A stretch of 64,000 bases of DNA from Camelus bactrianus. Its lineage: Eukaryota > Chordata > Mammalia > Artiodactyla > Camelidae. Both the position numbers and the translations under genes were made by a program. The DNA is taken from NCBI RefSeq assembly GCF_048773025.1, contig NC_133556.1, positions 2,635,001 through 2,699,000 of the forward strand, in the 5' to 3' direction. The notes under the pieces were generated by a model. The model worked only from the letters and a program-made list of their open reading frames with translations, was not told the origin of the DNA and did not search any database. Position 1 is the first letter of the stretch. Every line of letters starts with the position of its first letter. This document shows, one piece after another, positions 22,666-32,930 of this stretch.

Positions 22666-22899
22666 CTGTCTGAATGAATTATAGGAAAATTTTTCTGTCT
22701 TTATTAATTTAATAGCATATTTTTGGATCTGTAATCCTTAGCATATTTCAAAAGTTCAAACTCCATGAAAAGAGACACTGAGAGAAACCTAATCCTGTTT
22801 CCTGTCTCTGTGTTATACCCCGTTCTCAGCCATGCCCCATAAACGGCCTTTTTCCTAAGCTTCTGGTATGTCCTTTCTTCTTGCAGAAATAAGCATATA
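22666..22899. other. unassigned AT-rich sequence
   Basis: Lies between the L1ME region and the older plus-strand L1. A 75-codon minus frame (22704-22931) has no known domain. It may be more L1 debris. Confidence 0.4.
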
Positions 22900-23025
22900 C
22901 CACAGAATGGGAGAAAGTATTTACAGGTCATATATCAGTTAGTCTCTTGTCCAGAATAGGTAAAGAATTCTTACAATTCAGCAATAAAAATACAAATAAC
23001 CTAGTTTTTAAAAGGACAAAAGATT
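22900..23025 (+). repeat. old L1, left part (host of the large L1 insertion)
   Basis: Plus-strand L1 ORF2 remnant: 'gaatgggagaaagtattta', 'catatatcagttagtctc', 'ttacaattcagcaataa', 'caaataacctagttttta'. It breaks off at ACAAAAGATT (23016-23025) and resumes at 29963 with nearly the same ten bases, continuing in the correct L1 order (aatagag..., then 'ggccattaagcacatg'). Confidence 0.85.
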
Positions 23026-25804
23026 GTATTTATTTGTTAGTTTATGTTGAAGTATATTGACCTACAACACTGTTAGCTCCAGATGTTCCTATATGTTGCA
23101 AAGCGATCACCACAGTAAGGCCAGCTACCATCTGTCACCAGAAAACTTACTACAGTGTTACTGACTGTATCCCCCAGGCTGCGCCCTTCATTCCCGTGAC
23201 GACTTTACTTCGTAGCCGGCAGTTTGTACCTCTTAACCTCTGTCACCTATTTCACTCATCCCCCACGCCCCTCCTGGCAGCCACCTATTTGTTCTCTGTG
23301 TCTATGAGCTTGTTTCTGTTTTGTTTATTTGTTTTATTTTTTGATTCCGCATGTGAATGAAATCAAATGGTATTTGTCTTTCTCTGTCTGACTTATTTCA
23401 CTTAGCATAATGCCCTCTAAGTGCATCCATACTGTGGCAAATGGCAGGATTTCATTCCTTTTTATGACTAATATTCCACTGTACGCATATACCACATCTT
23501 CTTTTTTCATTTGTCTGTCAGTGGACGCTTAGGTTGCTTCCATTATTGGCTGTCGTAAATAATGCCACAGTGAACATAGGGGTACATATCTTTTCAAATT
23601 AGCGGGGTTTTTTCTTCAGAAAAATATCCAGAAGTGAAATTGCTGAATCATGTGGTAGTTCTATTTTTAACTTTTTGAGGAAATTTCATACCATTTTCCG
23701 TAGAGGCTGTACCAGTTTATGTTCCCGCCAATCATACAGGACAGTTCCCTTTTCTCCACATCCTTGACAACAATTATTGTTGTCTTTGATAATAGCTATT
23801 CTGACAGGTGTGAGGCGATATCTCATTGTAGTTTTTATTTGCATTTCCCTGATGACTAGTGATGTTGAACATCTTTTCATGTGTCAGTTGGCCATTTGTA
23901 TGTCTTCTATGGAAAAATGTCTATTCAGGTCCTCTGCCCTTTTTTTAATTGGGTTATTTGTTATTTTGAAGTTGCATTGTATGAGTTCTTTGGATATTAA
24001 CTCCTTATCAGAAATACAGTTTGAAAATACTTTCTCCCATTCAGTCGGTGGCCTTTTTGTTTCGTTGGTGGTTTTTCATTACTATATGAAAGCTTTTTAG
24101 TTTGATATACTCCCATTTGCTTGTTGTTGCTTTTGTTTCCGTTGGCCTAAGAGATACATGCAAAAAAAAAAAATATATATATTGCTAAGACTAGTGTTGA
24201 AGAGCATACTGCCTGTGTTTTCTTCTAGGAGTTTTATGGTTCAGGACTTACATGTAAGTCTTTATTCCATTTTGAGTTTATTTTTGTATATTGTGTGAGA
24301 AAGTCGTTCAGTCTGTTTCTTTTGCATGTAGCTGTCCAGTTTCCCAGCACTATTTTTTGAAGTTTTCTTTTTCCCACTGTATAGTCTTGCCTCATTAGTT
24401 GGAGATTAATTGACCGTATGTGAATGGGTTTGTTTCTGGGCTCTCTATTCTGTTCTGTTGATCTATATGTCTGTCTTTATGCCAGTACCATACTGTTTTG
24501 ATGGCTGCCACTTTGTAATATAGTTTGAAATTAGGGCGAGTGATACCTCCAGCTTTGTTCTTCTTTTTCAAGACATTTTTGGCTATGTAGGACTTTTTGT
24601 GTTTCCATATAAATTTTTGAATTATTTGTTCTGGTTCTATGAAAAATGCCATTGGTATTTTGATAGGGATGGCATCTTCTGTAGATTGCCTTGGGGAGTA
24701 TGGACACTTTAACAGTATTAATTCTTCCAATTCATGAGCACAGTGTATCTTTCCAATTGTTTGTGTTATTTTCACTTTCTTTTATCACTGTCTTTTATCT
24801 TTCTTTTGTTACAGTTTTCTGATTGCATATCTTTTACCTTCTTGTTTACATTTATTCCCAGGTATTTTATTCTTTTTGAAACAATTGGAAATTGAATTTT
24901 TTTCTTAGTTTCTCTTTCTGATAAGTTGTTGTTAGCACATAGAACTGCAGTAGATTTCTGCATATTAATTTTGTATCCTGCAACTTTACTGAATTCATTT
25001 ATTATATCTAATAATTTTTGGTGGTATCTTTAGAATTTTCTATATATAGCATTATGTCATCTGCAAACAGTTACAGTTACTTCTTCCTTTCCAGTTTGAA
25101 TTCCTTTTATTTCCTTTTATTTTCTAATTGCTGTGGCTATGACTTCCAATACTATCTTGAATAAAATTCCTGAGAGTGAGCATCCTTGTCTTGTTCCTGA
25201 CCTTAGAGGAAATGCTTTCTGCTTTTCACCGTAGAGATGATGTTAGCTGTGGGCCTGTCATATATGGCTTTGTTATGTTGGGGTATGTTCCCTCTATATC
25301 CACTTTGTTGGGAGTTTTTATCATAAATTAATGTTGAATTACGTCAAAAGCTTTTTCTGTATCTTCATTGAGATGATCATATGATTCTGATTCTTCAGTT
25401 TGGTAATACATGTATCACATGATTGATTTGTGAATATTGAACCATCCTTGCATCCCTGGGGTAAATCCCATTTAATCATGGTGTATGATCCTTTTACTGT
25501 ATTGTTGAATTTGGTTGGCTGATATTTTGTTGAGGATTTTTGCATCTCTGCCAAAAACAAAAACCAAACAAACAAAAAAACAGAGGATGTTCATCAGTGA
25601 TGTTAGCGTGTAATTTTTTTTTTCTGTGGTTACTTTGCCTAGTTTTATTATTAAGGTGATGCTGGCCTCAGAGAATGAGTTTGGACATTTTCTTTCCTCC
25701 TCAATTTTCTGAAATGTTTTGAGAAGGGTAAGTGTTAACTCTTTTTTAAATGTTTGGTAGAATTCACCCGTGAAGCCATCTGGTCCTGGACTTTTGTTTG
25801 TTGG

Positions 25805-25842
25805 GTAGTTTTTGTTGTTGTTGTTGTTGTTGTTGTTTTACT
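25805..25842. repeat. (TTG)n microsatellite inside the L1
   Basis: Eight or more TTG units at 25814-25838 within the ORF2 region, probably expanded after insertion. Confidence 0.75.
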
Positions 25843-26580
25843 GATTCAGTTTAATTACTGGTAATCAGTCTGTTCATGTTTTCTATTTCTTCCTGATTCA
25901 GCCTTGGGAAATTGGGCATTTCTAGGAATTTATCCATTTCTTAGAAGTGTCCATTTTATCAGCATGTAATTGTTCATAGTAATCTCTTATAATCCCTTGT
26001 ATTTCTGTAATGTGGGTTACAACTTTTCTTTTCTCACTTATGATCTTATTGATTTGAGCCCTGTCTCTTTTTTTCTTGAGAAGTCTGACTAAAGGTTTAT
26101 CAGCTTTGTTTACCATTTAAAAGAACCAGCTCTTAGTTACATTGATCTTTTCTATATTTTTAGTCTCTGTTTTCATTCATTTCTGCTCTGATCTTTATTA
26201 TTTATTTCCTTTTACTAACTGTGGGTTTTGTTTTTTCTTTCTCTGCTTACTTTAGGTGTTAAGTTCAGTTGTTTGAGATTGTTCAGGTTTCCTGATGAAG
26301 GCTTAAATTGCTGTAAACCTCCCTCCTAGAACACCTTCTGCTGTATCCCATAGATTTTTGAATCGTTGTGTTTCCATTTTCATTTATCTCCAGGTATTTT
26401 TTGACTTCCTCATTGACTTCTTCAGTGAACCATTGATTGTTTAATAGCATGTTGTTTAGCCTCCCTGTGCTTGTGGTTTTTTGCAGTTTTTTTGTGTGTC
26501 ATTGATTTCTAGTCTCATGCCATTGTGGTCAGAAGAGATGCTTGATATGATTTCAGTTTTTTTAAATTTATTGAGACTTG

Positions 26581-27009
26581 GGTTTTCTTTTTTTTGGTGT
26601 TTACTGTTTATTTTTCAGTCCTTTTAAAAATACACACTTTAATTGATTCATGGGGATACATTTTTATATTTTCCAGATTATGAAGACATTTTACAAATAC
26701 TCTCTTAATCTTCAACTTCTTTCCAGTGTAACATTTTGCCTTGAGGTTTCTGAACCATCGCTCAAGCCCTCTTTCCAGAGTGCACCTTCCTTCTTTTGGT
26801 CAGCGCTGTAAATAACAAGAGAGTTTGATCTCATTGACAGTACCCCTCTGAAAATGGTGGGGACCACGTATTAGCATCTTTGTACCCTCAGAGCCTAACA
26901 CCTGTCCCAGTACCCAGGAAACTTCAGGGAAGGTGAGTATAGAATGAAAATTCCTCACACTGCTGAGACCCTGCACTCTCTCTGAGCCTCCTTACTGCAT
27001 CTTTGACTT
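26581..27009 (-). pseudogene. retrocopy of an unidentified mRNA 3' end, inside the L1
   Basis: About 430 bases interrupt ORF2 of the L1. The left edge is a T-rich run (26583-26595), i.e. the A-tail of a minus-strand insertion. AATAAA lies 15-20 bases upstream of that tail (TTTATT at 26607-26612 on the plus strand). The L1 target is duplicated: AAATTTATTGAGACTTG at 26564-26580 and AAATTGAGACTTG at 27010-27022. These are the marks of L1-driven retrocopying of a polyadenylated transcript. The body is not a SINE or LINE I know. Its middle (plus strand about 26855-26945) resembles an L2 3' end ('gcatctttgtaccctcag', 'cctaacacctgtccc'), so the parent 3' UTR probably held an L2. No coding frame is evident. 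Confidence 0.65.
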
Positions 27010-27804
27010 AAATTGAGACTTGTTTTGTGACCTAGCATATGATCTGTCCTGGAGAATATTTCATGTGCACTTGAAAAGAATGTGTATTCCACTGCTTATC
27101 TATGTCTGTTCATCTAGTCTAATGTGTCATTTAAGGTCAGTGTTTCCCTATTGATTTTCTGTCTGGATGATCTGTCCATTGATGTAAATGGGGTGTTAAA
27201 TTCCTCTATTATTATTGTGTTACTGTCAGTTTCTCCCTTTAGGTTTGTTAATATTTGTCTTATTCATTTAGGTGCTCCTATGTTGGGTGCACATATATTT
27301 ACAATTGTTATAACTTCTTCTTGTGTTGATTCCTTTATTATTATATAATGTCCTTCTTTGTCTCTTGTTACAGTTTTAAAGTCTATTTTGTCTAAGTATT
27401 GCTACTCCAGCTTTCTTTTTGTTTCCATTTGTGTGAAATACCTTTTTCCAACCCCTCATTTTCAGTCTGTGTGTGTCTTTAGATAATGAGTTTCCTGAAG
27501 ACATCGTATACATGGGTATTGTTTTTTCAGCCATTCAGTGACTGTGTTTTTTGATTGGAGCTTTTTGTCCATTTACATTTAAAATAACTATTGATAGGTA
27601 TATACTTACTGCTGTTTTGTTAATTATTTTCTGGTTGGTTTTGTAGTTCTTTTTGTTTGTTTGTTTGCTTTTCTCTATTTTACTCTCATCTCTTGTGATT
27701 TTAATGACTATCTTTAGTATTATGTTTGGGTTCCTTTCTCATTTGGGGCATGAATCTCTTTAAAGATTTTCAGTTTGTAATTACCATGAGGTTTATATAT
27801 AAAA

Positions 27805-27850
27805 ACAAAAGCATATATATATACATAATAATATATATATATATTATATG
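27805..27850. repeat. (AT)n-rich tract inside the L1
   Basis: Alternating TA dinucleotides with a few interruptions in the spacer between ORF1 and ORF2. Confidence 0.75.
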
Positions 27851-28139
27851 TATAATTATTTTAAGTTTATGATCTCTTAAGTTCAAATGTCGTTCTAACT
27901 ACCCTGCATTTTCCCTTTCCCTCAGCCCATGTTTAATGTTTTACACTATTTTTTATGTATTTTTCTTTTATAACCCTTTAACTGTTTACTGTGGATATAG
28001 TTGATTTTATGACTTTTATCTTTTAACTTCCTGCTAGCTTTTTTTTTTTCCTGCTAGCTTTTTAAGTGGTTGATCCACCACCTTTACTAATAAGCTTTTT
28101 CTTTTCATAATTTTTACATTTGTAGTTCTGGTCTTTTCT

Positions 28140-29006
28140 TTTCCTCTTAGAGAAGTCTAAATATTTCTTGTAAAGCCATTTTAGTGGTATTGAACATTTT
28201 AAACTTTTGTTTGCCTGTAAGACTCTTTCATGTCTCCTTCAAATCTGAGTAATAGCTTTGCCAGGTAGAATATCCTTGGTTGCAGGTTTTCCCCTTTTAC
28301 CACTTTGAATGGATCATACCGTTCACTTCTGGCCTACAGAGTTTCTGCTAGAAGTAAGCTTATAGTTATATGAGAGTTCCTTTTTTTCATAAGTAGTTCC
28401 TTTTTCTTTACTGCTTTTAATATTCTCTTTTTATCTTTAATTTTTGCCATTTTAATTACAGTATGTCTTAATGTGTACCTCTTTGAGTTCATCTTATTTG
28501 GGAATCTCTGTGCTTCCTGGACCTGGATATCTGTTTATTTTCCTAGATTAGGGAAGTTTTCAGCTATTATGCCTTCAGATAAGTTCTCTGCCCCTTTCTC
28601 TCTTCTCCTTCTGGGACCCTTATAATGCTAATGTTAGTATGCTTGATGTCCCAGAGGTCTATTAAACTGTCTTTATTTTGTTAAATTTTTTTTTCTTTTT
28701 ACTCATCAGCGTAGGTGATTTCCACTATTCAGTCTTCCAGTTCAATGATCTGTTCCTCTGTGCCATTTAATCTACTGTTGATTCCTTCTAACATTTTTTT
28801 TTTTAAATTTCAGTCATCACCTCTGTTTGGTTCTTTTTCATATTTTCTGACTCTTTATTAAACGTCTCACTATGTTCATCCATTCTTCTCTCAAATTCAC
28901 TGAGCATGTTTATGATCATGACCTCGAGCTCTTTATCAGGCTGATCGCATATCTCCACATCACTTAGTTCTTCTAGGTTTTTACCTTGTTCCTTCGCTTG
29001 GAACAC
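28140..29006 (-). pseudogene. L1 ORF1 remnant (RNA-binding protein)
   Basis: ORF1p coats L1 RNA as a trimer. The start is visible on the minus strand at 29006, with 67 open codons containing KNLEELSDVEICDQPDKELE and MKKNQTEV, matching the L1 ORF1 N-terminal and early coiled-coil region. Farther on, broken frames carry the conserved stretches for 'LWD..K..NI.I..VPEGEE', 'AENFPNL', 'QVQEAQR.PNK' and 'KMAKIKDKE', i.e. the RRM region, and then remains of the C-terminal domain. The frame is broken several times. Confidence 0.75.
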
Positions 29007-29194
29007 ATTCCTGTCTCCTCACCTTGCCTAGTTCTTTGTCTTTATTTCTATCTATTGGCTAAATCAGTTACATTTCCTGATCTCAGAGAAGTAGCCTTAT
29101 GTCAGGGACATGCATGAGGCCCAAGAGCACACTCCCGCTGGTCATCAGAGCTATGTGCTCTAGGGGGCTGCTGGGACCTTGGTTGTAGTGGATC

Positions 29195-29620
29195 CAACTA
29201 CTGTCAGCTTGCTGGTAGATGGGGATGGCCCCTGGCCCAGTTGGCTGCTAGGCCCTGCCTCTTGTAGAGTCTGCTAATAGGCGGGTCCTGGTCCCAGCAC
29301 AGCTGGCACTGAGCCCCAGGGTGTCCCAGGGCTGGTATCAGCCCACTGGTGGGCAGGGCCAGGTCACAGGGTGGCCCCCTGCAAGTCATGTAGGTCTGAG
29401 GTTAATGCCAGGCTGCTGGTAGACGGGGCCAGGTCCTGGACCCACTTGTTTGGGGGCCAGGGTCCTGGGGCAGCTGGCTGCAGGGAGGGCCTAGGGCTGG
29501 TGCCAGCCCTTGGTGGGCAGGGCTGGATTCCTGCGTGGCTCGCTCCCAGCCTGAGGGGGAGGTTTCCAGGACTAGTGCCCACCACTATGGGGGCAGGTAA
29601 GGCCCAGCACTAATAGGCTA
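29195..29620 (-). repeat. degenerate tandem monomers in the L1 5' UTR
   Basis: Six related cores, each built on gctggtag/tggtgggcagggccagg-like text, start near 29201, 29267, 29334, 29404, 29497 and 29573, i.e. spaced about 66, 67, 70, 93 and 76 bases. They are GC-rich and lie just upstream (on the minus strand) of ORF1. They look like an array of promoter monomers, the plan known from rodent L1 5' UTRs. Confidence 0.55.
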
Positions 29621-29962
29621 GAACTTGGACTCCAAAACAGTGCTTGCCAGCACCAGCGTCCTGGGGGTAGATGGCTACTGCCATCCTCTGTGCCCCAGGC
29701 AGTGTCCCAGTTGCCTTTTGTCTTTCTGGAGGTTCTCCAAGATCAGCAAGTGGGTCTGACCCAGGCTCTGCAAATTGCTATCTCTGCACTGGGTCTTGGA
29801 GCAAGGGAGATTTTGGGTGTGGCCCTTAAGAGCAGAGCCTCTGTCTCCTGCAGGCGGTTCTGGTCTTTTTCTTCAACAGTTCTGTAAATAGTTGTAATTT
29901 AGATGTGCCCATGAGAGTAGGCGAGCTCGGGGTCTTCCTGCCCTGCCATCTTGATCACCTCT

Positions 29963-30778
29963 ATAAAAAGATTTTAATAGAGAGTTCTCAGAGAAGAGAA
30001 ACACGTGGCCATTAAGCACATGATTAAAAGCTGAACACCATTAGTCATTAGGGAAATGCCAATCAAACCCCAAAGAGATACCTCTTCACATCCACTAGGA
30101 GGGCAGTTACCATTTTTTTTTTTTAATGGAAAATTGCAAATGTTGGTGAGACTGTGGAGACATTGGAACCTTTGCGTTCTGCTTATGGGGATGTACAGTG
30201 GTGCAGCTGCTGGGAAACCAGTTCCACGGTTCCTCAGAAAGTTAAATATCGAGTTAACCATCTGACCCAGCAATTTCACTCTGAGGTATAAACACAAAAG
30301 AACCAAAAACCTGTTCATCCAAAAACTCATAGACGAAAATTCTTAGTAGCATTTTTCACAAAAGCCGAAAGGGGTAAAATACCCAAGTGTCCATCAGCAG
30401 GTGACTGGCTAGAGAAAACGTGGAATGTCCGTGCAGTGAGACATTGCTCAGCCGTAGAAAGCGCTGAAGGGCTAGTACGTGGTGCAGCGCGGGTAAACGT
30501 GCTCAGGGAGAGACGCCAGGCACAAAGGCTCCCACCCTGCGGGATTCCGCTGGCGTGAAGAGAGGCCTGTGTAGACAAAAGGTGGGTTAGGGTTAGCGGT
30601 TGCCAGGGGCTCAGGGGCGGTGCGTGGGGAGTGGCCGCTGGAAGATTCACGGTTTCTTGTGGGGGGGGCAGGTGATGTGTTAATGGTGGCAGAACCTGGT
30701 GATAATAAAAACCACTCAATTGTACACTTTAAAATGGTGACTTTTGTTGAATTCTATCAATAAAAATATAAGCATATT
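29963..30778 (+). repeat. old L1, right part, with 3' end
   Basis: Continuation of the L1 that starts at 22900. It reads 'ggccattaagcacatgatt', 'agtcattagggaaatgcc', 'gttggtgagactgtggag', 'tgacccagcaatttcactc', 'aagtgtccatcagcaggtg', and ends in 'ttgtacactttaaaatgg' and a short A-rich tail. This is a typical L1MB-like 3' end. A frame of 130 codons on the opposite strand (30327-30719) is a shadow. Confidence 0.85.
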
Positions 30779-31029
30779 TTTATATACACTCATGAGCACC
30801 TTGTTTTGTCTTTAATAAATGTCCTAGAAATCAGTTCATAGGCATCCTCGCCTCCTTTTGTGCAGCAGCTTACCTGTTCCTTGTGCTGTCGCTTGTTCTG
30901 CAGTCTGCTACGTGTTGACATTTAAATTTGTCTCAGTAGTTTTCGGTTGTAAATGATGCCACGATGCGTGCTCGCGCTGTGTCTGTGCCCCTGGAGGCGA
31001 GTTCCCTTCAGTCTCGAGTGAAGTCCGGT
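30779..31029. other. unassigned, probably old L1 debris
   Basis: Phrases such as 'gtcctagaaatcagttcatag' and 'gttttcggttgtaaatgatgc' look like L1 antisense 3' region, but the divergence is too great for a firm call. Confidence 0.35.
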
Positions 31030-31700
31030 GTGTGTGAAGGGCTAGGCTGACACTACTTTCTTTCAGCCCTTTGCCGCTGTCATTCCGTTTTCTTTCAGCC
31101 ACTTCATTTTTCTGATGAGGAATCTGCTGCCAGTTCAATTATGCTTCTGTGGGTAACCTTTCTCTGTGGCTGTTTTCCAGATTTCCCCCTTGCCTTTGCC
31201 GTCTGCAGGTTCACTAGGCAGTTTATTTCCTTCTGCGTAAGAATCACTCTGTTCCTTAGGTCTGAGGAATCATGTCTTTTATCAATTCCAAAATTCTCAG
31301 GTGTTTTTATTTTCCCTCTGACCACTGTTTTTCTTCCTCTTGTTGTCTTTCTAGAACCCCTCCTTAAACATACTTGGGACCTTCTTATTCCCCCTTACTT
31401 TCGCTCGGCGTCGTTTTCAGTTTCTCTTGATCTGCCTTTGCCATCGTGTTCCGGCTGAGCTTCTTGAGCTCCCTTCCGTTTGACTATTTCCGCTTTGGCT
31501 CTGTCTTACCTGGTATTTATCCACACCTCTGAATGTCGAGTTTCAGTGGCGGTATTTTTCACTCGTAGAAGTTCTGTTGGCTACTTTTTAAATTTGCCTT
31601 TTCTTTTCATGACACTTGAAAATTTTTGTGAGCATTTCCATTCTTTCTCTTACGTTTAATAACTGCAGACTCCCGTCTTTTGTAGCCTCTCTCCAGTGAC
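31030..31700 (-). repeat. old L1M ORF1-region fragment, antisense
   Basis: Plus strand shows 'catttttctgatgaggaatc', 'ctgctgccagttcaattatg' and later 'agaagttctgttggctac' and 'tttcttttcatgacac', the order of the antisense L1 ORF1/ORF2 junction region in L1M elements. Heavily decayed. Confidence 0.5.
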
Positions 31701-32136
31701 TCTTCGCCGCCCGCTCGCGCGTGGGGCACTTACCTTTCACTCTGGGGGCCGGACTTCGTGTGCGTGCGGGGCCTCAGCTTCGTCAGTGACCAGTTCTGCC
31801 TGGGCGCCACAGCACGTCAGTATGGAGTGGTGTTGCAGCGTTTGTGTCATTGTCCCCCTGGTGTCGTTGCTCTGGAACTGGTTTAAATTATGTTTTCAGA
31901 TCAAGGAGCCCTACGAAACATGGGTGATATTTCTTTGTCTTCTTGAGCTTTCTTATTTCCTGGCGTATACTAATTGTCTTCATTTTTTTCCATCAGTCTT
32001 AGCTCTGAATTTTAAATTTTTTTCTTACATTTCACCTAGAATTTAATGTGCTTGTAGCAGAAATGGGGTCTATGATTGCTTGTTCTGCCATGTAGCTAGA
32101 GTCAGAAGTCTCGTGTGTGTGTGTTTGTGTAGCTGT
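31701..32136. other. unique DNA
   Basis: A 116-codon plus frame (31696-32046) ends in hydrophobic, low-complexity text without known domain. Otherwise nothing recognised. A short (GT)n lies at 32112-32130. Confidence 0.45.
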
Positions 32137-32137
32137 C

Positions 32138-32350
32138 TTTTTAACACCTTTATCGTGGTGTGAGTACAGTAGACCCCACACGTTTTAGGTACACGGGTTG
32201 ATGAAGTTTGGCAGGTGTGCACAATCAGGAGAGCTGACATCACCATCCCTCCCCAAGAGGTGCAAACCTCAAATTCCCGACTGATCCCTTCCCATACCCT
32301 TTGGCCCCTGGTTGCCGTGAGTTTGTTCTCTGTGAGTCTATTTCTGTAAA
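32138..32350 (-). repeat. L1M 3' end, antisense (first of two)
   Basis: Reads 'acacctttatcgtggtgtg', 'ttttaggtacacgggttgatg' and 'ggcccctggttgccgtgag', an L1M/L1ME 3' untranslated region in reverse complement. It is followed directly by a second L1 3' end in the same orientation. Confidence 0.65.
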
Positions 32351-32365
32351 ATCAGAAATCTTTAG

Positions 32366-32930
32366 ACTTTTTTTTTATTGTAGTAAAATGTACATAACAT
32401 AAAATTTACTATTTTAACCATTTTAAGTTTACAATTCAGTGACATTAATTACATTCACAGTGTTGTCCAACCATTGCCAATACCTGTTTTCAAAATATCT
32501 TCATCACCCTGGACCGAAACTCTGCACCTGTTAAGGAGCACCTCTCATGCCCTCCTCCCTGCAACTTCCGGGAACCGCTAATCTACCTTCTAGTTCCATG
32601 AATGTGCGTATTGTAGACATTTCATATAGGTGGAGTCATGCAGTATTTGCCATTTTGTGTCTGGCTCATTTCGCTTAGCCTAATGCTTTCAGGGTTCATC
32701 CCACTGCAGCAGGTGTCAGAACTTGGTTCCTCGTTGTGGCCGAACACTGCTCTGTTGAGTGAACGTCCCACTCATTTCATCATCCACCTGCTGATGTGCA
32801 CTCGGGCTGTTCCCACCTGTCAGCTGCTGTGAGCAGTGCTACAGTGAATATTTGCATCAAAGATCTGTTTCAGTCCCTGTTTTCAGTCCTTTGGTGTACA
32901 TACCCAGGAGTGGAGTCACATTATAGGTAA
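32366..32930 (-). repeat. L1M 3' end, antisense (second of two)
   Basis: Clear 'attgtagtaaaatgtacat', 'aagtttacaattcagtgac', 'cattcacagtgttgtcc', 'cactctg-like caactctgcacc', 'catttcatataggtgg', 'catgcagtatttgcc' and 'tacccaggagtgg' in the expected antisense order, reaching into the ORF2 C-terminal region. Better preserved than its neighbour to the left, so probably inserted later. Confidence 0.85.

Larger units (their letters stand above)
23400..27630 (-). pseudogene. L1 ORF2 remnant (endonuclease-reverse transcriptase)
   Basis: ORF2p nicks target DNA and copies L1 RNA at the nick. The N-terminal endonuclease region is readable near 27400-27630 (NVNGQKAPIK-like and QETH motifs in broken frames). 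The reverse-transcriptase region is readable near 25390-24900, with the catalytic FADD at 25056-25067. The C-terminal region includes an open 126-codon piece (24395-24775) with [38 protein letters not shown] and [16 protein letters not shown], all hallmark L1 text. A retrocopy (26581-27009) splits the frame, and stops and frameshifts occur throughout. Boundaries are approximate. Confidence 0.85.
23026..29962 (-). mobile_element. LINE-1, structurally full-length, inserted in an older L1
   Basis: A minus-strand L1 of about 6.9 kb including one later ~430-bp insertion, so about 6.5 kb of element. Its 3' end is at the left ('ttcaacataaactaac' on the minus strand, with an AATAAA just before the end). 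Its 5' end is at the right, where the minus strand opens AGGTGATCAAGATGGCAGGG, the usual mammalian L1 start. A repetitive GC-rich 5' UTR, ORF1, a spacer, ORF2 and 3' UTR follow in order. A near-identical ten-base duplication flanks it (23016-23025, 29963-29973). Both ORFs are interrupted by many stops and shifts, so it is not active. It shows what a whole L1 of this lineage looked like at insertion. Confidence 0.9.

Noticed and set aside
30584-30600. Telomere-like words (ggttagggttag)
   Set aside because: Two units only, and the position is the 3' region of an L1M where 'ggtggttgccagggg' text occurs in the consensus.
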